DNA of 64,000 bases, taken from contig CAIJYD010000078.1 in NCBI GenBank assembly GCA_903824785.1, forward strand, positions 304,611 to 368,610. The letters run 5' to 3'. Below the pieces are notes generated by a model. The model saw only the letters and a list, made by a program, of their open reading frames with translations, did no database searches and was not told the origin of the DNA. Positions 43,754 through 54,107 of the stretch are shown piece by piece. Numbering within the stretch: position 1 is the first letter of the stretch; each line of letters begins with the position of its first letter. Source of the stretch: an uncultured Bacteroidota bacterium (GTDB taxonomy: Bacteria > Bacteroidota > Bacteroidia > Bacteroidales > VadinHA17). Made by a program: the position numbers and the translations under genes.

Positions 43754-44494
43754 ATGATAATAGGTTCAAAAATTCTTTTTTTTAAAAATCTGCCATCGAC
43801 AAATACTTATGCGGCTAACTTTCTTAAAAAAAATAACCTGCGGGAAGGTACAGTTATCCATACAAATTATCAGTCTGCAGGTAAAGGACAGATGGGTAAT
43901 AAGTGGGAAAGCGAAGATGGTAAAAATCTGTTAATGAGCATAGTAGTTTTCCCTTTCATGATTGATCCGACCGATCAGTTCCAAATCTCTATGACAATTT
44001 CTCTGGGGATTTGCGATTTTCTGCAACGACATATTCCTGTTTGTTCAATAAAATGGCCAAATGACATTTATGTAAACAATGACAAAATAGCAGGAATTTT
44101 AATTGAGAACTCCATAATGGACAATCGTATTGAAAATACTATTGCAGGAATTGGGCTTAACATAAATCAGGAGAAATTTATTGAGGGAGCTCCGAATCCG
44201 GTTTCTCTGAAGATGATAACAGGAAAGGACTTTGATCTTGAAATGTCCATCAATGATCTCTCCATTGATATCGATAAAAGGTACCAACAGCTTATTACCG
44301 GGTCGCACCATAAAATAAAGGAAGAGTATATTAACAAACTTTATCGTTTTAACGAATGGTCACAATACAGAGATCAGAATGGACTTTTCTCCGGTCGCAT
44401 TATAGCTGTAGCCGATTCCGGCAGGCTCAGTATTGAAAGTGATTCCGGCCGATTTTGTGAATATGGGTTTAAAGAGGTTGATTTTATTCTTTAA
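43754..44494 (+). CDS. birA: Biotin-[acetyl-CoA-carboxylase] ligase
   Basis: LPSTNTYAANFLK; QSAGKGQMGNKWESEDGKNLLMSIV; IKWPNDIYVNNDKIAGILIE; internal ATG 43754 preferred. Confidence 0.9.
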   Translation: MIIGSKILFFKNLPSTNTYAANFLKKNNLREGTVIHTNYQSAGKGQMGNKWESEDGKNLLMSIVVFPFMIDPTDQFQISMTISLGICDFLQRHIPVCSIKWPNDIYVNNDKIAGILIENSIMDNRIENTIAGIGLNINQEKFIEGAPNPVSLKMITGKDFDLEMSINDLSIDIDKRYQQLITGSHHKIKEEYINKLYRFNEWSQYRDQNGLFSGRIIAVADSGRLSIESDSGRFCEYGFKEVDFIL

Positions 44495-44915
44495 GATCTT
44501 TCCACTCTTCGAATTTTTCCATCTCACTTATAAGAATTTCAAGGAATTGGCCAAGAGGCTTAGCTGCCATCATCTTAAGCATAGGATTAAGATCTGCACT
44601 AAGAGAAACCTTCACTTCTGTCAGCGAATTTCCTTTACCTGTTATATTCAGAACAAGAGTAAAATCATTTTTTTTCAGAGCATCGCCTGTATATACCACT
44701 CTTACATAATTCTCTTTTTCAACAAGGCGGATACTCACCTTCCCGGGTACCGGCACACTGAAGCTACACGATTCACGGTCGGCCTGCCAGTTCCCGAAGG
44801 TTCCCTGCAGGATAAACCTTTCAAAATTCCTGAGATCAGTCACAAAATGAAAAAGCTCCTGGTCACTGCAGTTCAGTTTGCCTGTCCTGCTTTCAAAATT
44901 TGATAAATCAGACAT
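44484..44915 (-). CDS. SRPBCC-superfamily protein
   Basis: 143 aa; SNFESRTGKLNCSDQELFHFVTDLRNFERFI typical N-terminus. Confidence 0.7.
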   Translation of the reverse strand: MSDLSNFESRTGKLNCSDQELFHFVTDLRNFERFILQGTFGNWQADRESCSFSVPVPGKVSIRLVEKENYVRVVYTGDALKKNDFTLVLNITGKGNSLTEVKVSLSADLNPMLKMMAAKPLGQFLEILISEMEKFEEWKDLKE

Positions 44916-44957
44916 AATGAATTACTGCTTAACAGCCTCTTTATGAGAGACATTACA

Positions 44958-45593
44958 CTATTTTGTACCCCAAACTGAAGGGTCAGACTTCCATTTTTTA
45001 AGTGTTTCCACTTCAGACTGACTAATGTAACCTGTTTTTACAGCTTCATCAACAAGAACCGAATAGTTACTTAAAGTATGGAGAGTGCAATTTTCCGCTT
45101 CAAACCCGTCAGATGCTTTCTTAAATCCGTAAGTAAAAATTGCTGTCATTCCCAGGACCTCGCATCCTGCTTCCCTGAGGGCTCTGACTGCACTTAAGCT
45201 GCTGCCTCCCGTTGATATCAGATCCTCAATAACCACCACTTTCTGACCGGGTAAGAAATAGCCTTCAATCTGATTACCAAGACCATGCTCCTTTGCTCCT
45301 GACCTGACATAAATAAATGGCAGTCCAAGCTTATCTGCAACGAGGACCCCATGCGCAATTGCACCTGTGGCAACACCTGCAATCAGTTCTGCCTGCGGAT
45401 AGAGTCTGGTAATAAGTGCTGCAAAAGAATCGCAGATGTAACTTCTCACTTCAGGAAATGAGAGAGTCTTACGATTATCACAATAAATGGGGGACTTCCA
45501 TCCCGAAGCCCAGGTAAATGGATTTGACGGTTGCAATTTTATTGCTTTAATTTGTAAAAGATATTCAGCTGTTTTTTTTTCACTATTCTCCAT
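44958..45593 (-). CDS. pyrE: Orotate phosphoribosyltransferase
   Basis: PFTWASGWKSPIYCDNRKTLSFPEVR; VVVIEDLISTGGSS. Confidence 0.94.
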   Translation of the reverse strand: MENSEKKTAEYLLQIKAIKLQPSNPFTWASGWKSPIYCDNRKTLSFPEVRSYICDSFAALITRLYPQAELIAGVATGAIAHGVLVADKLGLPFIYVRSGAKEHGLGNQIEGYFLPGQKVVVIEDLISTGGSSLSAVRALREAGCEVLGMTAIFTYGFKKASDGFEAENCTLHTLSNYSVLVDEAVKTGYISQSEVETLKKWKSDPSVWGTK

Positions 45594-45599
45594 AAGAAT

Positions 45600-46214
45600 A
45601 TGTATAAAGTTCATTTTGAAAACAGATTCATTTTAATAAGCTCTGAACCTGACCGGATACAAAAATACGGCTTATTCCATAAATTCAATGACACCAGTGA
45701 ACTTTATAAATTAATTTCTGATTTCCAGTCAGATAAAAGTTTGACTGCAATTAATATTTATGGATCTGACATAAAGCATATATGGAAAATCTTCCGGATT
45801 TATTTCACCGAAGTTGGTGCTGCAGGCGGCCTTGTGAAGCACACTTCAGGCAGGTATCTCTTTATTGAGAAGAAAGGAAAACTTGATCTTCCAAAGGGCC
45901 ATATTGAGCCGGGAGAAGATCCGGATGCGTGTGCATTAAGAGAAGTGAGTGAGGAGTGTGGAATTTTTGGCCACACTATCGTAAAAGAGATTAATCCGAG
46001 TTATCATACTTATACCTGGGAAGGCATTTCTTACCTGAAGAAAACCCACTGGTATCTGATGCAATATGATGGGGATACTGTAAATGAACCTCAGACCGAA
46101 GAGGGTATTACAAAGGTTGAATGGCTTTTACCTGATGAATTAAATAGGATTAAGGATAGTGCCTGGTTGTCGCTGATGGAGGTCATAAACAGTTCTGTAC
46201 TCAGGAACTTATAA
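45600..46214 (+). CDS. NUDIX hydrolase
   Basis: GHIEPGEDPDACALREVSEECGI Nudix box. Confidence 0.9.
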   Translation: MYKVHFENRFILISSEPDRIQKYGLFHKFNDTSELYKLISDFQSDKSLTAINIYGSDIKHIWKIFRIYFTEVGAAGGLVKHTSGRYLFIEKKGKLDLPKGHIEPGEDPDACALREVSEECGIFGHTIVKEINPSYHTYTWEGISYLKKTHWYLMQYDGDTVNEPQTEEGITKVEWLLPDELNRIKDSAWLSLMEVINSSVLRNL

Positions 46215-46215
46215 C

Positions 46216-46698
46216 TTAATCTTCTTCCCCCTTATATTCGTTAAGATCAATTGATGTGGGAACAAACAAGGAAGCATCTCCTCCACTTCTGATTATATCG
46301 CGTACAATAGTAGAATTTATAGGTGAATGCTCAGGGCTTGTAAGCAGAAAAACTGTTTCTATTTCGCTGGCCATTGCCTTGTTTACCTGAGCTATAGCCC
46401 TTTCAAACTCAAAGTCGGCAGCTGTTCTGAGTCCCCTCAGAAGGTAGCTGGCACTACTTTTTTTACAATAGTCAACTGTCAGTCCTTCATAGTGGTCTAC
46501 TCTGACTCTGGGTTCATTCTGAAAGACTTTTTTTATCATCTCTTTTCTTACAGCAAGAGGATAGAAACTTTTTTTCAGCGCGTTGGCACCCACGGCAACG
46601 ATTATCTCATCAAAGAGGCTAAGTGCTCTTCTGACAATAGCTTCATGTCCGATAGTAATCGGATCGAAAGATCCTGGGAAAACAGCTATTTTCTTCAT
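46216..46698 (-). CDS. coaD: Pantetheine-phosphate adenylyltransferase
   Basis: AVFPGSFDPITIGHEAIVRRAL; LLRGLRTAADFEFE; SSTIVRDI-like NSTIVRDIIRSGGD. Confidence 0.96.
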   Translation of the reverse strand: MKKIAVFPGSFDPITIGHEAIVRRALSLFDEIIVAVGANALKKSFYPLAVRKEMIKKVFQNEPRVRVDHYEGLTVDYCKKSSASYLLRGLRTAADFEFERAIAQVNKAMASEIETVFLLTSPEHSPINSTIVRDIIRSGGDASLFVPTSIDLNEYKGEED

Positions 46699-49157
46699 TC
46701 AAATGACAGTATTTTCGGATTCTCCACTTTTTCCTTAAGCAATGCCAGTTTAAGTACACCCATTATTGTATCTATATAATGGAATTTCAACCCCTTAATA
46801 TAGATTCCCTTGATATTCTCAACGTCTTTCCTGTTCTCCTCCGAAATTATGATCTCCCTGATCTTTGCCCGTTTTGCTGCGAGGATCTTTTCTTTTATTC
46901 CACCCACAGGCAATACTTTCCCTCTCAGTGTTATTTCGCCGGTCATAGCGAGGTATTTCTTTACTTTTCTCTGGGTGAAGGCCGAGGCGATTGAAGTTGC
47001 CATAGTAACACCGGCTGATGGCCCGTCTTTTGGAATTGCACCTTCGGGAACATGGATGTGAATGTTCCATTTTTCAGCAAAATTATCAGGCAGGTCGAGC
47101 ACACCGGCATTTGATTTCAGGTATTCAAGGGCAATAACTGCCGACTCCTTCATCACCTCTCCCAGATTACCTGTAAGAGTTAGTTTGCCTGTACCTTTGC
47201 TGAGACTTGTTTCCACGAAAAGTATCTCCCCTCCTGCTGCGGTCCAGGCAAGGCCTGTTACAACACCAGCCTGGTCATTTCCCGAATAAAGGTCGCGGCT
47301 GTATTTCGGAGGACCCAGCATTTCAAAAAGAACTTCCTGCGACAAGGCTTTTTCATATGCTATTTCAGAAGCAATGTTTTTAGCTGTTACCCTCACTACT
47401 TTTGCAAGCCGTTTATCGAGTTCCCTTACACCCGATTCCCTGGTATATTTTTCAATAAGCGTCTCCATCACCTTTTTGTCAACAGTGATCTGGCTTTTTT
47501 TAACACCATGGTTTTCAAGCTGTTTTGGGAAGAGATGATGCTTTGCTATCTCAAGCTTCTCTTCAACGAGGTAGCCGGTTATTTCAATCAGTTCCATACG
47601 GTCTCTTAGGGCAGGGCTGATAGTTGCAAGGTTGTTGGCGGTTGCAATAAACAACACTTTCGACAGATCATATTCCATCTCAAGGAAATTATCAAAAAAT
47701 GTCATATTCTGTTCCGGATCAAGAACTTCCAGCAGGGCTGAAGAGGGATCTCCACGGTAATCCTGTCCAACCTTGTCTATCTCATCGAGAATAAACACTG
47801 GGTTAGAAGAATCGGCTCGTCTGATATTCTGAATAATCCGACCGGGCATTGCTCCGATATATGTTTTTCTGTGACCCCGTATTTCCGCCTCATCGTGCAA
47901 TCCGCCAAGTGACATCCTGACATACTTTCTGCCAAGAGCTTTGGCCACGGACCTGCCAAGAGAGGTTTTTCCTACTCCGGGAGGGCCATAAAGGCAGAGA
48001 ATAGGAGATTTCAGATCCCCTTTAAGTTTAAGCACAGCAAGATGTTCAAGAATCCTCTCCTTAACCTCGTCGAGTCCGAAGTGATCCTGGTCGAGAACCC
48101 GTCGTGCATTATTAAGATCGAGGTTATCCTGTGTAAATGAGTTCCATGGGAGATCGAGCAACGTCTGAATATAATTTATCTGGACAGAATACTCAGCAGC
48201 AGCAGGGTTAAGACGATGCAGCTTATCGAGCTCCTTATTGAACACTTTTTGTACATCTTCACTCCATTTCTTTGTTTTCCCTTTTTTTCTATACTCCTCA
48301 ATCTCTTTATCAACCGGATTGCCACCAAGCTCATTCTGAATGGTTTTCATCTGCTGATGAAGCAGGAATTCGCGCTGTTGCTGGTCAAGGTCGCTTTTTA
48401 CCTTCGACTGCAATTCATTTTTCAGTTCCAGGATCTGAATCTCCTGAACAAGAAACTCGAGCAGAAGAAAACCCCTGTCGCGCAGACTGGTAATCTCCAG
48501 AAGTTTTTGCTTATCCTGAACTTTAATATCGGTATTGGAACAGATGAAATTTATGAGGTATGTATTATTCTCAATGTTCTTTATTGCAAAAGAGGCTTCA
48601 GGGCTTATGTTGGGATTAATCTTGATAATCTTAAGCGACAGATCTTTAAGAGATCCGACAATAGCATCAAAATCCTTGCTTAAAATATCGGGTTTTATTT
48701 CAGGTATCGATTTAACTTTGGCAATAAAATAGGGATCATCAGAGACAAGCTCCTCAAGTACCATCCTTTTACGCCCCTGAATAATCGCTGTTGTTGAGCC
48801 GTCGGGCATCTCCAGCAGCTTGACAATCTGACCGATGGTGCCAATAGAATGCAGCTCCTGAAAACCCGGATTCTCAACATCAGGATCTCTCTGAGCCACT
48901 GTTCCAACTATTCTGTCGTTGCGGTATGCGTCTTTAATAAGCTGAATTGATTTGGGTCTGCCAATTGAAATAGGAAGAACCACACCCGGGAAAAGCACTG
49001 TATTCCTGAGAGATAGTATTGGGATTGTCTCAGGAACCTCAACATCCTCAAGTTCTCCATCATCGCCATCTGCAATAATAGGAATTATATCTCCCTCTCC
49101 ATCAAGGATATCGGGGAGAAATATTTCACCGGCAGGTTTCCTGAATTTTCTTTCCAT
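46695..49157 (-). CDS. lon: ATP-dependent Lon protease
   Basis: [69 protein letters not shown] catalytic Ser. Confidence 0.97.
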   Translation of the reverse strand: MERKFRKPAGEIFLPDILDGEGDIIPIIADGDDGELEDVEVPETIPILSLRNTVLFPGVVLPISIGRPKSIQLIKDAYRNDRIVGTVAQRDPDVENPGFQELHSIGTIGQIVKLLEMPDGSTTAIIQGRKRMVLEELVSDDPYFIAKVKSIPEIKPDILSKDFDAIVGSLKDLSLKIIKINPNISPEASFAIKNIENNTYLINFICSNTDIKVQDKQKLLEITSLRDRGFLLLEFLVQEIQILELKNELQSKVKSDLDQQQREFLLHQQMKTIQNELGGNPVDKEIEEYRKKGKTKKWSEDVQKVFNKELDKLHRLNPAAAEYSVQINYIQTLLDLPWNSFTQDNLDLNNARRVLDQDHFGLDEVKERILEHLAVLKLKGDLKSPILCLYGPPGVGKTSLGRSVAKALGRKYVRMSLGGLHDEAEIRGHRKTYIGAMPGRIIQNIRRADSSNPVFILDEIDKVGQDYRGDPSSALLEVLDPEQNMTFFDNFLEMEYDLSKVLFIATANNLATISPALRDRMELIEITGYLVEEKLEIAKHHLFPKQLENHGVKKSQITVDKKVMETLIEKYTRESGVRELDKRLAKVVRVTAKNIASEIAYEKALSQEVLFEMLGPPKYSRDLYSGNDQAGVVTGLAWTAAGGEILFVETSLSKGTGKLTLTGNLGEVMKESAVIALEYLKSNAGVLDLPDNFAEKWNIHIHVPEGAIPKDGPSAGVTMATSIASAFTQRKVKKYLAMTGEITLRGKVLPVGGIKEKILAAKRAKIREIIISEENRKDVENIKGIYIKGLKFHYIDTIMGVLKLALLKEKVENPKILSFE

Positions 49158-49295
49158 CTGGTATCTTACTCTTTTTAAGGCGTGAAGCGTGAGGCATTCT
49201 GCGGCCTTTAACAGGTTTTGTCAAAATTACATATTTTTTTCTGTATCTGACCTTCATACCGTGTTAGCAATGATTGTGCCGAAGTTAATAAAAAA

Positions 49296-49323
49296 ACAAA
49301 AAGCCCCCGGATTGAGGGCTTTA
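49296..49323 (-). terminator. Rho-independent terminator downstream of rpmE2
   Basis: Minus strand AAAGCCC-TCAATCCGG-GGGCTTT followed by T-run. Confidence 0.75.
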
Positions 49324-49343
49324 ATATAAATTCATTCCTGATG

Positions 49344-49607
49344 TTATTTCTTTTTACCTACATGATCTTTATAGCGATTCATAAACTTATCAACCCTTCC
49401 TGCGGTATCAACAAGTTTCATTTTACCTGTATAAAATGGATGAGACGTGTTGGAAATCTCAAGCTTGATAAGCGGATAATCTTTCCCGTCCTCCCATTTA
49501 ATGCTATCTTTAGAGGGTGCAGTTGATTTACTCATGAAAGATTGTCCGTTTGACATATCCTGAAATACTACAAACCTGTAATTGACCGGATGAATTCCAT
49601 TTTTCAT
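49344..49607 (-). CDS. rpmE2: 50S ribosomal protein L31 type B
   Basis: [30 protein letters not shown]...[29 protein letters not shown]; no Cys zinc motif. Confidence 0.94.
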   Translation of the reverse strand: MKNGIHPVNYRFVVFQDMSNGQSFMSKSTAPSKDSIKWEDGKDYPLIKLEISNTSHPFYTGKMKLVDTAGRVDKFMNRYKDHVGKKK

Positions 49608-49711
49608 TGCTCGATATTTTATTTTCCTTAATAATTCAAATAAATTGCCCCCGTTTAGGGTTTGCAAAATTAATTAACATTTATTAAAATACAAAAGGAA
49701 TTGTGAAATTA

Positions 49712-50935
49712 TTAATCAGGGATAACATTATCCTGCTTAACCTCTTGTTTTTCAGTCATTTCGTCCTTATATCTTTTGAAAGGAAGCTTTTTATTGATTA
49801 AATACCTGTAAGTAACATGTGTTTTTGCCTTTTCAGCACCCAGCGCTTCGTAAATTGCAATCATTTTGGGATTATAATCTCCCACCCATGACAGTTCCAG
49901 TTCTTTAAACCATGGTTTCTTTTTAAAAACGCTGTAAAGCTGATAAAAGATTGCCGATTCGACTCCGCTGTTTTGAAAATTTGGATGTACACCTCCCACA
50001 ACAGCTCTCATTCTGGTCATTTTATGAGTAACAAGAAAATACATCAACCTTAAAATATTCAGAAGATGTAGTTTCCCATTAAAATGTTTAAGAATCTGGT
50101 TCAGATCGGGAAACAGTATAAAAAAGCCAATTGGTTTATCATTGAAATAGGCAAACCAGATAAGATCTTCATCAACAACCAGCTTTGCCTTTGAAAGTGA
50201 TTCTTCAAGAAATGCAGGCTCCAGCGGGGTAAAATCTTCTTTAAATAGAGACCAGGTGGAGTTGTATATTTCAATAATATCTTTTATGAATTTATCTTTC
50301 TTTCTGAACTCAAAATGGCGGAAGGAATAACCAGGTCTTTTTGAGAGCCAGGCAGAGATCTTCATTATCCTCTCCGGAAATTCCTCAATTTCGTTATTAG
50401 CATCACGGAGAGTCCTGTGATAAGAATACTGCTCGAAGAAGTTTTTAAACCCATATTCTTCAAAATAAGCCCTGTAATACTTTTTATTATATGGCATTCC
50501 ATATCCCTGCCGGACGAATCCGTCTACCAGCAATCCCCAGTTATTATCGTTCTCGCCAAAATTAACCGGTCCGTCAAAAGCTTCCATTCCCTTTGAAGAG
50601 AGCCACTCTGCGGCAGTATCAAAAAGGAGAAAGGCCGCGTCTCTGTTCTCCGAGACCTCAAAGAACCCGATACCTCCGGTTGGCTGGCTGCTGGCTGCTG
50701 ATCGTACATTGTCGATAAAAGCGGCAATCCTTCCGATTATTTTTCCGTTATCATCTTTCAGAATCCACCTGACTGCTTCCCCGTGAAGAAATGTATGGTT
50801 TTTAGTTGAATCAAAAACCGATTCCACTCCTGAATCAAGTGGACATACCCAGAAACTGTCGTTTTTGTATAACCTCTTTGGAAAATTAACAAACTCCCTT
50901 TTCTCTTGTTTTGTTATAACCTCAATTATCTGCAT
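49712..50935 (-). CDS. GNAT-like acetyltransferase family protein
   Basis: 407 aa; GRIAAFID, GPVNFGENDNNWGLLVDGF, IGFFILFPDLNQ; typical large Bacteroidota GNAT-like protein. Confidence 0.65.
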   Translation of the reverse strand: MQIIEVITKQEKREFVNFPKRLYKNDSFWVCPLDSGVESVFDSTKNHTFLHGEAVRWILKDDNGKIIGRIAAFIDNVRSAASSQPTGGIGFFEVSENRDAAFLLFDTAAEWLSSKGMEAFDGPVNFGENDNNWGLLVDGFVRQGYGMPYNKKYYRAYFEEYGFKNFFEQYSYHRTLRDANNEIEEFPERIMKISAWLSKRPGYSFRHFEFRKKDKFIKDIIEIYNSTWSLFKEDFTPLEPAFLEESLSKAKLVVDEDLIWFAYFNDKPIGFFILFPDLNQILKHFNGKLHLLNILRLMYFLVTHKMTRMRAVVGGVHPNFQNSGVESAIFYQLYSVFKKKPWFKELELSWVGDYNPKMIAIYEALGAEKAKTHVTYRYLINKKLPFKRYKDEMTEKQEVKQDNVIPD

Positions 50936-51057
50936 CTTTATATTTATCTGATAAACAGAAATTTAATGTTGTATCTAACCAGTTTATTGAAAATCAGATG
51001 CAAATATATACAGATTTTTATAACTGCAATCCAACATCCTGATGCCGGTCGCAAGTA

Positions 51058-52407
51058 TTAATGTATATCGATTATCCTGTGGTCGATCAGAATAAAGATG
51101 AGAGCAAGAGCCAGACAGTAAAGAGCATAAAGTCTGACAGGAATATATTCCGACGGTTTGATCTTCATTTTAATCCACAGATATCCTGTCAGGAACATTT
51201 TGCCAATAACATAAGCCAGGAATGTTGACAGGGCGACTCCTACAAGCCCATAATTCCATTTTATCATAAAAAGGCTTAAAGGGATGTTTATAGCCAGTTC
51301 CAGAATTGCTGCAATCAGAGTAATGTGCGTTTTTTTTCTGCCGACAATTACTGTCTGAGGAAAAACAAGCCTGGGAATGATCAATAAAGAGTAAATAAGA
51401 AATATGTCGGCACTTTTCTGAAACTCGGGATTAAACATTCTGGGATAGATCCATCTGGTAAATAGCATCATTACCATAGCACTTGGGAAGAGGATATGCA
51501 TAAGTCTTTTTGATTTGACCCTTATTTTTGCCAGCGACTCTTTCATTCTCTCTCTTGTGGAGAATTCAGGAAGCATGGCATTACTCAGTCCATTTGCAAG
51601 CATGAGTACAAGAGGAAATTCCTTTGCCCCGTAACGGAACCATGCAAACATTGCAGGATCGCGGTAAACTGCTGAAATGATAACACCATCTGTATATTGT
51701 GCCGAGCCACTGATAAGAGAGGTCAGGATCAGCGGAGTACCCAGATAGAGATGTTCCTTCATGAACTCAACCGAGATCCGCATCTCTGTATAACGCCTTA
51801 ACAGGATTATCAGCCATACCCATCTGAAAAGAGTTATTGAAAGCAATCCGTAAATTGACCATATTATATCTTTGCCTAAGATAATTGGAACAATAATCAG
51901 GATCAGCTGGGCTGTAAAAGTATAAAGTCCATACTGAAAGATCCGATATGACCTGTTATTAAGAAGATAGATATATTCAATGAGGCACACAGGACTACTG
52001 AGCAGGATATAAAGCAAAAGCAGGTTTATGTATGGAACGTTCCCTGAGAAATGAAAAACCGAAAAATTATTTTTTAATGAATGGCCAAGAATAAAAAAGA
52101 GCAGGCTGAAAAAGCACAACAGGAGAAAGGCGTTAAAGATCTCAGGAGACTTAGTTGTCCCGTTATCACCTATTTTCCTGTAGGTTTTATTCCTGTGGTA
52201 AAGAGGCAGCAGTGACTGAATGATTCCTGTTACCCAGAAGAAGGTCATTAACCCTGCAATGAACATGAACATTTCCCATTGTCCGATCTCTGAACGCGTC
52301 AGGTGGCTCTTTGTAAAAACGATACTGATAATAAGAAATATAACCGGCTTCATAAGCTGGAAGAGCTGAAGTCCCGAGATATTATCTATAAATTTAAGTC
52401 TTTTCAA
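51058..52407 (-). CDS. Polysaccharide biosynthesis/MOP-type flippase-like membrane protein
   Basis: 449 aa, about 12 TM segments, N-terminal MKPVIFLIISIVFTKSHLTRSEIGQWEMFMFIAGLMTFFWVTGI. Confidence 0.75.
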   Translation of the reverse strand: MKRLKFIDNISGLQLFQLMKPVIFLIISIVFTKSHLTRSEIGQWEMFMFIAGLMTFFWVTGIIQSLLPLYHRNKTYRKIGDNGTTKSPEIFNAFLLLCFFSLLFFILGHSLKNNFSVFHFSGNVPYINLLLLYILLSSPVCLIEYIYLLNNRSYRIFQYGLYTFTAQLILIIVPIILGKDIIWSIYGLLSITLFRWVWLIILLRRYTEMRISVEFMKEHLYLGTPLILTSLISGSAQYTDGVIISAVYRDPAMFAWFRYGAKEFPLVLMLANGLSNAMLPEFSTRERMKESLAKIRVKSKRLMHILFPSAMVMMLFTRWIYPRMFNPEFQKSADIFLIYSLLIIPRLVFPQTVIVGRKKTHITLIAAILELAINIPLSLFMIKWNYGLVGVALSTFLAYVIGKMFLTGYLWIKMKIKPSEYIPVRLYALYCLALALIFILIDHRIIDIH

Positions 52408-52578
52408 AACCGGAGTAGCACGTTATTAATTCATCCTTATAACAACCTTTGAAATAAAAAATTGTGCAGGAAGGTTATTTTTTAACCGCCCAAAGATAGT
52501 AATTGAGCCCTTTATAAGAAAATTAAAATTAAAATTTTGTGAAATAGAAATTTTGACCTTATTTTGCAATCCTGAAAC

Positions 52579-52656
52579 GGTGGATGTAGTTCAGTTGGTT
52601 AGAACGTCGGATTGTGGTTCCGAAGGTCGCCGGTTCGAACCCGGTCTTCCACCCCA
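52579..52656 (+). tRNA. tRNA-His (anticodon GTG)
   Basis: G(-1)-GTGGATG TA GTTC AGTTGGTTA GAAC G TCGGA TTGTGGT TCCGA AGGTC GCCGG TTCGAAC CCGGT CTTCCAC C CCA; G-1:C73 histidine identity pair. Confidence 0.95.
52642..52654 (+). repeat. attL core direct repeat (tRNA-His 3' end)
   Basis: CGGTCTTCCACCC. Confidence 0.85.
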
Positions 52657-52671
52657 CTTACAAAAACAAGC

Positions 52672-52716
52672 GAAGGCAATTATCTGAATATATGATAGTT
52701 GCCTTCTGTGTTTTTC
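52672..52716 (+). terminator. Element-borne terminator just downstream of tRNA-His
   Basis: GAAGGCAATTATC-TGAATATAT-GATAGTTGCCTTC (13-bp stem with one G-T wobble) followed by TGTGTTTTT. Confidence 0.75.
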
Positions 52717-52746
52717 TAACCACAACTATTTTCTAACTATATTCTA
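52714..52746 (+). repeat. Candidate integrase arm-type sites, left end
   Basis: TTCTAAC at 52714 and 52731; TTCTAACTATATTCTA (52731-52746) identical to the right-end copy. Confidence 0.5.
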
Positions 52747-52819
52747 TCCCTACGTTGTAAAAATCAATGTTTTTAATTAAAAAGTTCATCAGTCAATTTA
52801 CACAATTTTCCTTTCACCA

Positions 52820-54076
52820 TTACTCTTTGAGAACCAGATTTTTAAGTGTCATATTGTATTGATTTTCAACGTTGCTACAAAACAAGTAATCTATCTTGCG
52901 TGTGACATACTCTTTAAGGTCGTAGTTATTCATATACATCTGAATTACTTCAACTTGCGCAGTCGTTGTACAAGTAGGATTCCTGTGTATATCTTTCAAC
53001 AAAAATGAAATTGTGTTGCGTGCATTGGTTCTATCTCTAACAGATATGAAATCTGAGAATTCGAGCAATTCTGTTTTTACTGGTAGCTCATCCCATTTTA
53101 TATACGATATTTCCTTACCCTTCTTTATCGCAACCTCTTTTTTATGGTTTAAATAATCTTTCTTTCGCACACGGTAGAACTTTAACCACGGCTTAACCTC
53201 ATTGGTAAATAGCGAAGCTAAAAAGACAGCATCTGGAAGTTTTTCCATACTTGCAAAGTCGAAGTTATATTTTTTTAATCTGGTAAAGGTTAGCTGAATC
53301 TCAAAACGTCCAATATTTTCAGTAGTTATGCCATTGTTACTCCAATAATCAGTTATATAAGTCTTTTTTGTTTTTTCAATTTCTTCTGATTTGTTGTACA
53401 CCCGTGCTGAAATACCAGACTTCCCCTTTCCTATTGACCAACCCAAAAAACTAAGGTCTTTCTTTCTAAATGCTATTGGCAGTATTTGAATAGCATCATT
53501 ACTGGTCTGAATCGTGTAGCTTTTAACATACTTGGTAAGCAATGCTAACATTTTCAATACATCATTCCCATCCAAAGCTATATCTATTCTTGCCATCCTA
53601 TGAAACGTTAAATCAAATTTTGCTAACAAATCCCTTATTATAGTGTGATAGCTGTCTGTATATAAGAGAGCATTAGCAACTTTTACCGATACTTCATTAA
53701 AAGCATGAGTGCCGTTATTTGTAGCTGAATAAATCTCACAAACCTCAACCCCGTTAAAATAAACTCTGTGCAGGTTTCTAAAATTCGGATTTCTGTGTAC
53801 GCTAATCTTCTCGACTATAATATCAGGATTGTTATTATTAATAAATGCTAATTCAATAGGTTCATCCCATTGGCAAATAAATTCCAACCAGTCAAGACAA
53901 ATGCAGTAATAATTATTTTTTACATCAACCTGATATTGGTTTAAGGTATCGGTATTGATTGTGGAAGTAGAATGAAAATCGAAACTGGTTGAACCCGAAA
54001 ACACAGGAAATGAACGTCCATTGTTATAGGTTATCTCGTTTTCATATATTGAAGTATTTATGTTCAGATGCTTCAT
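52820..54076 (-). CDS. Replication-initiation-factor-like (Rep_trans/RstA-type) protein
   Basis: FHRMARIDIALDGND; ISARVYNKSEEI...YITDYWSNNGITTENIGRFEIQLT; ORF track start 54115, ATG 54076 (MKHLNINTSIYEN) preferred. Confidence 0.6.
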   Translation of the reverse strand: MKHLNINTSIYENEITYNNGRSFPVFSGSTSFDFHSTSTINTDTLNQYQVDVKNNYYCICLDWLEFICQWDEPIELAFINNNNPDIIVEKISVHRNPNFRNLHRVYFNGVEVCEIYSATNNGTHAFNEVSVKVANALLYTDSYHTIIRDLLAKFDLTFHRMARIDIALDGNDVLKMLALLTKYVKSYTIQTSNDAIQILPIAFRKKDLSFLGWSIGKGKSGISARVYNKSEEIEKTKKTYITDYWSNNGITTENIGRFEIQLTFTRLKKYNFDFASMEKLPDAVFLASLFTNEVKPWLKFYRVRKKDYLNHKKEVAIKKGKEISYIKWDELPVKTELLEFSDFISVRDRTNARNTISFLLKDIHRNPTCTTTAQVEVIQMYMNNYDLKEYVTRKIDYLFCSNVENQYNMTLKNLVLKE

Positions 54077-54107
54077 AAAAAAAGTGTTTAAATAAAGTAA
54101 TTTTTTG

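Noticed and set aside
49200-49260. TTTTGTCAAAAT upstream of lon as another heat-shock motif copy
   Set aside because: Lacks the TGCCA half and is in the opposite orientation relative to lon; too weak to include.
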